Source of the DNA: Phenylobacterium sp.
GTDB lineage: Bacteria > Pseudomonadota > Alphaproteobacteria > Caulobacterales > Caulobacteraceae
Direction: 5' to 3'
Length of the DNA stretch: 39,307 bases
Assembly: GCF_030697305.1 (NCBI RefSeq)
Contig: NZ_JAUYQL010000136.1
Location: 1-39,307, forward strand
Of the stretch, positions 33,232-39,307 are shown one piece after another; the first letter of the stretch is position 1; each line of letters opens with the position of its first letter. Under the pieces are notes generated by a model that made no database searches, was not told the origin of the DNA, and saw nothing but the letters and a program-made list of their open reading frames with translations. The position numbers and the translations under genes were made by a program.

Positions 33232-35205
33232 TCACGCAAGCTTGCGCTTAACCACATCCGCGACAGCCTGAGCCGTCAGCCCGAAATGCTCGTAGAGCTT
33301 ATCGCTGGGTGCGCTGGCCCCGAATCCGGTCATGCCGACGAACGCCCCGTCCTCGCCGATGAACCGTTCCCAGCCCATCTTCACAGCGGCTTCGACGGCC
33401 ACCCGCACCGGCGCCTCGCCGATGACGCCGGCGCGGTAGCCGGCGTCCTGCGCCTCGAACAGCTCCCAGCAGGGGACCGAGACCACCCGCACGCCGATGC
33501 CCTCGGCTTCGAGCAGGTCGCGCGCGGCGACAGCGATGGAGACCTCGGTGCCGGTGGCGAAGATCGTCGCGCGCGCCGCGCCCGAGGCCTCGCGCAGTTC
33601 GTAGGCGCCGCGGGCCGACAGGTTCTCACCCGCCGCTTCCATCCGCACCGCCGGGACCTTCTGCCGCGACAGCGCCAGGATCGACGGCGTGGATTTCGAC
33701 TGCAGGGCGAGCTTCCAGCATTCGGCGGCCTCGATCGCATCGGCCGGGCGGTAGACGTTGAGGTTGGGGATCGCGCGCAGCGAGGCCAGATGCTCCACGG
33801 GCTGGTGTGTCGGGCCGTCTTCGCCCAAGCCGATAGAGTCGTGGGTCATCACATGAACCACGCGAACGCCCATCAGCGCCCCTAGGCGGATCGCCGGGCG
33901 GCTGTAGTCGGCGAAGGTGAGGAAGGTGCCGGAATACGGGATCACCCCGCCGTGCAGCGCCATGCCGTTCATCGCCGCGGCCATGCCGTGCTCGCGCACG
34001 CCATAGTGGACGTAGCGCCCGGCGTAGTCGGGTTGGTCGAACGGGACCATGCCCTTGACGAAGGTGTTGTTCGAACCCGTCAGGTCCGCCGAGCCGCCGA
34101 CCATTTCAGCCACCGCCGGCACGATCTGTTCCAGCGCCGAGCCCGAATGCACGCGGGTCGCGTTGGCGGGCTTGGTGGCGATCAGCTCGGACATATAGGC
34201 GTCGAGGCGCGCAAAGGCGTCGGCCGGAAGCTCGCCCTGCACGGCGCGTTCGAACTCGGCCTTGAGCGGCGCGCGGGACAGCTTGGTCTCCCAGGCGCGG
34301 CGGGTCTTGGCGCCGCGCTTGCCGGCCGCGCGCCAGGGCTTCAGCGCTTCTTCCGGCGTCACGAACGGCTCGTGCGACCAGCCCATGGCGCGGCGCGCAT
34401 CGGCGATCTCGTCATCGAACAGGGTGTATCCGTGGCTGTGCGGATCGCCTTCCTTCCGGCCCGCGCCCTTAGAAATCTTGGTGCGGCAGGCGATCATCGT
34501 CGGGCGGCTGCGGCGTGTAGCCCAGCGCAGGGCGCCCGCGATCTTGCCGAAGTCGTGGCCGTCGACGACCTTCACCGCCCAGCCCGCCGCCTTGAATCGC
34601 GCCACTTGGTCGCCGGTTTCGGAGATCGTCGCTTCGCCATCGATGGTGGTGTTGTTGTCGTCGAACAGCACCGTCAGCTTGGCGAGCTTCAGCCTGCCCG
34701 CCAGGCTGATCGCCTCATGACTGACGCCCTCCATCAGGCAGCCGTCGCCGGCGATCACCCAGGTACGGTGGTCGACCAGGTCATCGCCGAAGCGGGCGGC
34801 CATGTGCCGCTCGGCCATGGCCATGCCGACGGCGGTGGCGATCCCCTGCCCGAGCGGCCCTGTGGTGGTCTCCACGCCTGGCGTGTGCCCGTACTCCGGG
34901 TGGCCTGGCGTGTTCGAGCCCAGTTGCCGGAAGTTGCGGATCTGATCCATGGTCACCGCCTCGAACCCTGCGAGGTGCAGTAGGGCGTAGATCAGCATCG
35001 AGCCGTGGCCCGCCGACAGCACGAAGCGGTCGCGATCAGCCCACTCCGGCGCCGAGGCGTCGTACTTCAGGAACTTCGTCCAGAGCACCGTGGCGACGTC
35101 GGCCATGCCCATGGGCATGCCTTGGTGGCCTGATTTCGCCTTATGGACGGCGTCCATTGAGAGCACACGGATAGCGTCGGCCATCGTCTGAAGGGGAGCG
35201 GGCAT
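33232..35205 (-). CDS. tkt: Transketolase
   Basis: Thiamine-diphosphate enzyme of the pentose phosphate pathway, 657 residues from ATG 35205. The TPP-domain motifs [18 protein letters not shown] and DDNNTTIDG are intact. [13 protein letters not shown] at the N-terminus and [20 protein letters not shown] in the pyrimidine domain are characteristic. An upstream open frame to 35280 lacks support. It is the first gene of a leftward tkt-gap-pgk-fba cluster; shared intermediates are glyceraldehyde-3-phosphate and fructose-6-phosphate. It diverges from the DUF4164 gene, with 163 bp of shared upstream region. Confidence 0.96.
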   Translation of the reverse strand: MPAPLQTMADAIRVLSMDAVHKAKSGHQGMPMGMADVATVLWTKFLKYDASAPEWADRDRFVLSAGHGSMLIYALLHLAGFEAVTMDQIRNFRQLGSNTPGHPEYGHTPGVETTTGPLGQGIATAVGMAMAERHMAARFGDDLVDHRTWVIAGDGCLMEGVSHEAISLAGRLKLAKLTVLFDDNNTTIDGEATISETGDQVARFKAAGWAVKVVDGHDFGKIAGALRWATRRSRPTMIACRTKISKGAGRKEGDPHSHGYTLFDDEIADARRAMGWSHEPFVTPEEALKPWRAAGKRGAKTRRAWETKLSRAPLKAEFERAVQGELPADAFARLDAYMSELIATKPANATRVHSGSALEQIVPAVAEMVGGSADLTGSNNTFVKGMVPFDQPDYAGRYVHYGVREHGMAAAMNGMALHGGVIPYSGTFLTFADYSRPAIRLGALMGVRVVHVMTHDSIGLGEDGPTHQPVEHLASLRAIPNLNVYRPADAIEAAECWKLALQSKSTPSILALSRQKVPAVRMEAAGENLSARGAYELREASGAARATIFATGTEVSIAVAARDLLEAEGIGVRVVSVPCWELFEAQDAGYRAGVIGEAPVRVAVEAAVKMGWERFIGEDGAFVGMTGFGASAPSDKLYEHFGLTAQAVADVVKRKLA

Positions 35206-35368
35206 CGAGGGGCCTTGCGCAGACTCGTTAATGGGTGCGGGAAGCGCGCGCGGCGTCGCACGCGCACGCGTGAGGGTCAAGGCGCGCTCCCCTGCGGCTT
35301 GCGCGCGCTACGGGCTTCCGGTCGAACGCCCACGCGGTCTATAGATTAACCACAGCAAGGAGCGTGGA

Positions 35369-35665
35369 ATGATCCGAGAGGCCATCGGCGAGAACGCCCT
35401 GGACCAAGCCGCACGACGGCTTGAGCGGGCCGTGACGCTGCTGGAACAGCAGCAGGCGCAGCGCGTTCCCTCGGCTGAGGCCGAGACGGACGCCGCGTTC
35501 GCGCCGGACCGCGCCGCGCTGGCGGCGGAACTGGATCAGGCCCGTGCCCGCGAGCGCCAGCTCGAAGAAGCCGGCGCCGAAGCCTCGGCCGCGCTCGGGC
35601 GCGCGATCACCGAGATCCGCGCCGCCCTGGATGGCCAGACGCCATCCGAACCGACGGAGACTTAA
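35369..35665 (+). CDS. DUF4164-like small coiled-coil protein
   Basis: A 98-residue acidic, Ala/Glu/Arg/Gln-rich protein predicted to be almost all coiled coil (about residues 8-30 and 50-88). It resembles the alphaproteobacterial DUF4164 family usually encoded just before zapA. The ATG at 35369 follows AGGAGCG, and zapA begins 5 bp after its stop, so the two are co-transcribed. A possible -10 TATAGA is at 35339-35344. No function is established; neighbourhood suggests a link to cell division. Confidence 0.75.
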   Translation: MIREAIGENALDQAARRLERAVTLLEQQQAQRVPSAEAETDAAFAPDRAALAAELDQARARERQLEEAGAEASAALGRAITEIRAALDGQTPSEPTET

Positions 35666-35670
35666 AGACC

Positions 35671-35997
35671 ATGGCCCAGGTGACCATCGAGGTGAACGGC
35701 CGCCCCTACGCCGTGGGCTGTGCGGACGGCCAGGAACAGCACCTGCGCGAACTGGCGGAAATCTTCGACCGCCAGGTGCGCCAAGTGTCGCAGGACATGG
35801 GCCAGCTCGGCGACACGCGCCTGCTGCTGATGGGCGCGCTGCTGCTGGCCGACGAGTTGGCCGACGCCAAGGGCCGCCTCGCCGCCCAGCAGGCCGAGCT
35901 CACCCGCCTGCGCACCGACCAGTCGCGGGTCGAGACCCGCGCCGTCCTCTCCCTGGAGAACGCCGCCAAACGCATCGAAAAGCTCGCCGGCCTTTGA
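35671..35997 (+). CDS. zapA: Cell division protein ZapA
   Basis: FtsZ-ring-associated protein that bundles FtsZ protofilaments. The 108-residue product has the ZapA head (AQVTIEVNGRPYAVGCADGQEQHLRELAEIFD) followed by a long coiled-coil helix, typical length and layout. It lies between the DUF4164 gene and 6S RNA, and the zapA-ssrS-fau order seen here is widely conserved in proteobacteria. Translation probably depends on the upstream gene's message, 5 bp away. Confidence 0.92.
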   Translation: MAQVTIEVNGRPYAVGCADGQEQHLRELAEIFDRQVRQVSQDMGQLGDTRLLLMGALLLADELADAKGRLAAQQAELTRLRTDQSRVETRAVLSLENAAKRIEKLAGL

Positions 35998-36067
35998 TCG
36001 CTGCGATGGCTGGTTGAGAAGCGCCGCCCGACGCACTACCTTGGACCTTGGCGGGTCTGCTGCGGCT

Positions 36068-36202
36068 CGCGTCGAAGGCCAAATTCCCGGGGACCTTAAT
36101 TCACCTCTAAGGGAGCTGTCCCTGGCCGGGTCCGTGGACCCGGACACACGGCGCCCACCTGTCTACAACAGGTCCGAGGGGAATTTAACCACCTTCACGG
36201 CT
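36068..36202 (+). ncRNA. ssrS: 6S RNA (boundaries approximate)
   Basis: The spacer between zapA and the 5-FTHF cyclo-ligase gene, the classic ssrS site, folds as a long irregular hairpin. AAATTCCC (36081-36088) pairs with GGGAATTT (36179-36186), and GGACCT (36091-36096) with AGGTCC (36170-36175). Outside these, GAAGG (36074-36078) can pair with CCTTC (36192-36196). An apical stem CCGGGTCC/GGACCCGG (36126-36143) crowns it, with unpaired tracts between as in the central bubble. 6S RNA binds housekeeping RNA polymerase and mimics an open promoter. Ends were drawn from the fold; the true transcript may start earlier. Confidence 0.7.
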
Positions 36203-36246
36203 CTCGCGGCGCCGCCACCCATCCACTTTCCTGCTATGCGTGGCGC

Positions 36247-36822
36247 GTGGATCCCTCGCAAACCGACAAGGCCGCCCTTCGCGCACGGATGCGCACCCTC
36301 CGCGCCGAGCTGGCGCGCGCCGGGCCTCATGCCGGCGAGATCGTCGCCGCCGACCTGCCGATGGAGCGCCTTCCCGCGTTCGCGATGTTCTCCGGCTACC
36401 ACGCCTCGGGCTCGGAGCTGGACCCCAGCGCGCTGATCCGCCGGATCAGCCAGACCGGCGCGATGTTCGCCCTGCCGGTGGCGCTTGCGAAAGACCAGCC
36501 GCTGATCTTCCGCGCCTGGGAGGCGGACATGGACCTGGAACCGGACGCCGTGGGCATACCCTCGCCGCCGGCCTCCGCGCCCGAGCTGCATCCCGACCTG
36601 GTGATCTGTCCGCTGCTCGCATTCGACCGCCGTGGCGGGCGCCTGGGACAGGGCGGCGGCCATTATGACCGCACTCTGGCGAACCTGCGGGCGATGAAGT
36701 CGGTTTTCGTGCTCGGCCTCGCCTACTCCGGGCAAGAAGTGGACGCGGTTCCGATGGGCGAGCATGACCAGCGCCTGGACGCCGTGCTCACCGAGACCGG
36801 CTATTTCGAAGTAAAGGCCTAG
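36247..36822 (+). CDS. 5-formyltetrahydrofolate cyclo-ligase
   Basis: Converts 5-formyl-THF and ATP to 5,10-methenyl-THF. The 191-residue protein starts at GTG 36247 (DPSQTDKAALRARMRTLRAE). The ATP/Mg motif near the C-terminus, RRGGRLGQGGGHYDRTL, is diagnostic, as is the preceding LVICPLLAFD. Known as YgfA/Fau in E. coli, where it is also downstream of 6S RNA. The next gene, a YmdB-type phosphoesterase, starts 9 bp after its stop and is probably in the same transcript. Confidence 0.93.
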   Translation: MDPSQTDKAALRARMRTLRAELARAGPHAGEIVAADLPMERLPAFAMFSGYHASGSELDPSALIRRISQTGAMFALPVALAKDQPLIFRAWEADMDLEPDAVGIPSPPASAPELHPDLVICPLLAFDRRGGRLGQGGGHYDRTLANLRAMKSVFVLGLAYSGQEVDAVPMGEHDQRLDAVLTETGYFEVKA

Positions 36823-36831
36823 GGCGCGCGC

Positions 36832-37671
36832 ATGAGGTTTGCCTTCTTTGGGGATGTCATTGGGCGTTCCGGCCGCGAGTCGGTGGCCGACCACCTGCCA
36901 GCCTTGCGCCGGCGGCTGGGGCTGGAGTTCGTGGTGATCAACGCCGAGAACGCCGCCGCCGGCTTCGGCATCACCGAGAACACGGCGCGCGAGTTGTTCG
37001 ATTCCGGCGCCGACTGCCTGACGCTCGGCAACCACGCCTGGGACCAGAAGGAAGCGCTGACCTACATCATCCGTGAACCGCGCCTGGTGCGGCCGCTGAA
37101 CTATCCAGCGCTCACCTATGCGCCGGGTCGCGGCGCGCAGATGTTCGAGACCGACGCCGGTCGTCGCGTGCTGGTGATCAACCTCCTGGGTCGGGTGCAC
37201 ATGGATGCGCTGGACGACCCGTTCTCGTCTGTCGACCGCGAGCTGGAGGCTTGCCCGCTGGGCTCGGCGGCGGATGCAGTGATCATCGACATGCACGCCG
37301 AGGCGACCTCGGAGAAGATGGCCATGGGCCACTTCTGCGACGGGCGCGCCAGTCTGGTGGTGGGCACCCACACCCATGTGCCGACGGCCGACGCGCAGAT
37401 CCTCACCGGAGGCACCGCCTACCAGACCGACGCCGGCGCCTGCGCCGACTACGACAGCGTGATCGGCAACCAGAAGGAAGAGCCGCTGCGCCGCTTCACC
37501 ACGCGCATCTCCGGCGGCCGCTACAAGCCCGCCGAGGGCCCGGCCACCTTGTGCGGCGTGTTCGTGGAGACCGACGACGCCACCGGGCTGGCGCGCCGCA
37601 TCGAGCCGATCCGCATCGGCGGGCGGCTGTCGCAGACGGTGCCGTCGTTGGAAACCGTCGCCGGCGAGTGA
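36832..37671 (+). CDS. YmdB-type (TIGR00282) metallophosphoesterase
   Basis: A 279-residue calcineurin-like phosphoesterase of the TIGR00282/YmdB family. Metal-site motifs are FFGDVIGRSGR, INAENAAAGFGIT, LGNHAWDQ and VGTHTHVPTADAQIL. YmdB of Bacillus hydrolyses 2',3'-cyclic nucleotides and influences RNA turnover and sporulation or biofilm programmes; the substrate here is inferred only. The ATG at 36832 follows the cyclo-ligase gene by 9 bp. Length matches the family. Confidence 0.92.
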   Translation: MRFAFFGDVIGRSGRESVADHLPALRRRLGLEFVVINAENAAAGFGITENTARELFDSGADCLTLGNHAWDQKEALTYIIREPRLVRPLNYPALTYAPGRGAQMFETDAGRRVLVINLLGRVHMDALDDPFSSVDRELEACPLGSAADAVIIDMHAEATSEKMAMGHFCDGRASLVVGTHTHVPTADAQILTGGTAYQTDAGACADYDSVIGNQKEEPLRRFTTRISGGRYKPAEGPATLCGVFVETDDATGLARRIEPIRIGGRLSQTVPSLETVAGE

Positions 37672-37732
37672 TTGCGCCGGCGCACACGGCGCGTCACGCT
37701 CAAGCTTGGGTTCACGCTGGAGACACCTCGCG

Positions 37733-38086
37733 ATGCTGGTCCGCTTCCTCATACGTGCGTTGATCGCCGCGCTCGGCCTGTGGCTGGCCGCCGCCCTGAT
37801 CCCCGGTGTCAGCTATTCCGGCGTCGGCAGCCTGATCGTCGCAGCCGTGCTGCTGGGGATCGTCAACGCCTTCGTGCGCCCGGTGGTGTTCGTGCTCACC
37901 CTGCCGCTGACCGTGGTGACTCTGGGCCTGTTCCTGCTGGTGGTGAACGCCGCGATGATCGGGCTGGTGGCGCTGCTGCTGGGCGGCTTCACGGTCGACG
38001 GGTTTGTGCCCGGCGTGCTGGCCGCGATCGTCACCGGCGCGGTGAGCTGGGTCGGTCACCTGGTGCTGGGCCTGGGCAAGAGGTAG
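37733..38086 (+). CDS. Four-helix membrane protein, phage-holin-4-2 (PF04020) family
   Basis: A 117-residue inner-membrane protein with four hydrophobic segments (about residues 5-20, 30-50, 55-78 and 90-112). It carries the family motif GIVNAFVRPVVFVLTLPLTVVTLGLFLLVVNA. Databases name this family a 'holin' after mycobacterial membership, but it is widespread in chromosomes with no phage genes; none is present here. Function unknown. ATG 37733 has GGAG nine bases upstream; an upstream TTG (37706) is less likely. It converges on groEL. Confidence 0.85.
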   Translation: MLVRFLIRALIAALGLWLAAALIPGVSYSGVGSLIVAAVLLGIVNAFVRPVVFVLTLPLTVVTLGLFLLVVNAAMIGLVALLLGGFTVDGFVPGVLAAIVTGAVSWVGHLVLGLGKR

Positions 38087-38117
38087 CGGCGTGACGGAGG
38101 GGGCGAACGGCGCAAAG

Positions 38118-38146
38118 AAAAAGGGCGGAGCCTTGCGGCCCCGCCC
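38118..38146 (-). terminator. Intrinsic terminator of groEL
   Basis: On the left strand a 10-bp stem (GGGCGGGGCC with GGCTCCGCCC, one G-U pair) and GCAA loop are followed by TTTTT. In window coordinates the stem is 38123-38146 and the A-run 38118-38122. It is 30 bp after the groEL stop codon. Confidence 0.9.
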
Positions 38147-38176
38147 CTCATTCTCATGTCGACTGGAGACGTGGAC

Positions 38177-39307
<1,131 letters not shown>

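Noticed and set aside
36163..37752. 529-codon leftward open frame
   Set aside because: Antisense to the 5-FTHF cyclo-ligase and YmdB-type genes, rich in His/Arg/Gln typical of shadow frames, no motif.
37733..38086. Phage holin, hinting at a prophage
   Set aside because: The family name is historical; no other phage gene is present and the neighbours are housekeeping.

Overview
The window is GC-rich, gene-dense chromosomal DNA from an alphaproteobacterium, most probably of the order Caulobacterales (Caulobacter/Phenylobacterium-like). This rests on a TipF-type degenerate EAL protein, a DUF3035/BamF-type lipoprotein behind lspA, a DUF4164-zapA-6S RNA-5-FTHF cyclo-ligase run, a HIG1-adenosyltransferase-ETF-hydroxybutyryl-CoA dehydrogenase run, and the alphaproteobacterial style of the intergenic palindromes. 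I see no phage, transposon, CRISPR, rRNA or tRNA; almost everything is core or conserved-accessory gene content. The genus is an inference from gene content only.

Layout. 1-3.3 kb: a partial lipoprotein gene facing a VanY-type D,D-carboxypeptidase lipoprotein, an alpha/beta hydrolase and two TetR regulators. 3.3-3.8 kb: a gene-free stretch. 3.8-7.8 kb: HIG1 protein, cobalamin adenosyltransferase, a small membrane protein, etfB-etfA with a strong terminator, and 3-hydroxybutyryl-CoA dehydrogenase. 7.9-15.7 kb, all rightward: tipF, HAD hydrolase, MaoC hydratase, ribF, ileS, lspA, DUF3035 lipoprotein, with several stop/start overlaps suggesting coupled expression. 15.7-19.2 kb: a degenerate TraB/GumN protein, mutL and rsmD. 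19.2-22.0 kb: a lipid locus with acyltransferase and CdsA-like cytidylyltransferase on the left strand, and a small membrane protein and a CDP-alcohol phosphatidyltransferase on the right strand. 22.0-24.2 kb: an rluB-type pseudouridine synthase with a long Arg/Pro tail, divergent tadA, and a candidate small RNA ending in a perfect terminator.

24.2-26.4 kb: a TSUP-type permease and an ACAD11-like acyl-CoA dehydrogenase behind a 20-bp palindrome. 26.5-28.7 kb: thiE, efp and suhB, all leftward. 28.7-29.6 kb: iron genes bfd and bfr with TGCAA-type repeats. 29.7-35.2 kb: tkt-gap-pgk-fba carbon-metabolism cluster, leftward, with two palindromic repeat elements around its genes. 35.4-38.1 kb: DUF4164 protein, zapA, 6S RNA, 5-formyltetrahydrofolate cyclo-ligase, YmdB-type phosphoesterase and a four-helix membrane protein. 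38.1-39.3 kb: the 3' part of groEL with its terminator.

How the parts work together. The ETF, hydroxybutyryl-CoA dehydrogenase, MaoC protein and acyl-CoA dehydrogenase fit acyl-CoA oxidation, with ETF taking electrons from dehydrogenases. The adenosyltransferase would supply adenosylcobalamin, plausibly for methylmalonyl-CoA mutase. LspA and the lipoproteins belong to the envelope. The best candidates for something not well described are the four-gene phospholipid-type module (19.2-22.0 kb), the CCUCCC-bearing small RNA candidate (24.1 kb), the palindromic operator before the acyl-CoA dehydrogenase (25.1 kb) and the repeat-expanding basic tail of the pseudouridine synthase.
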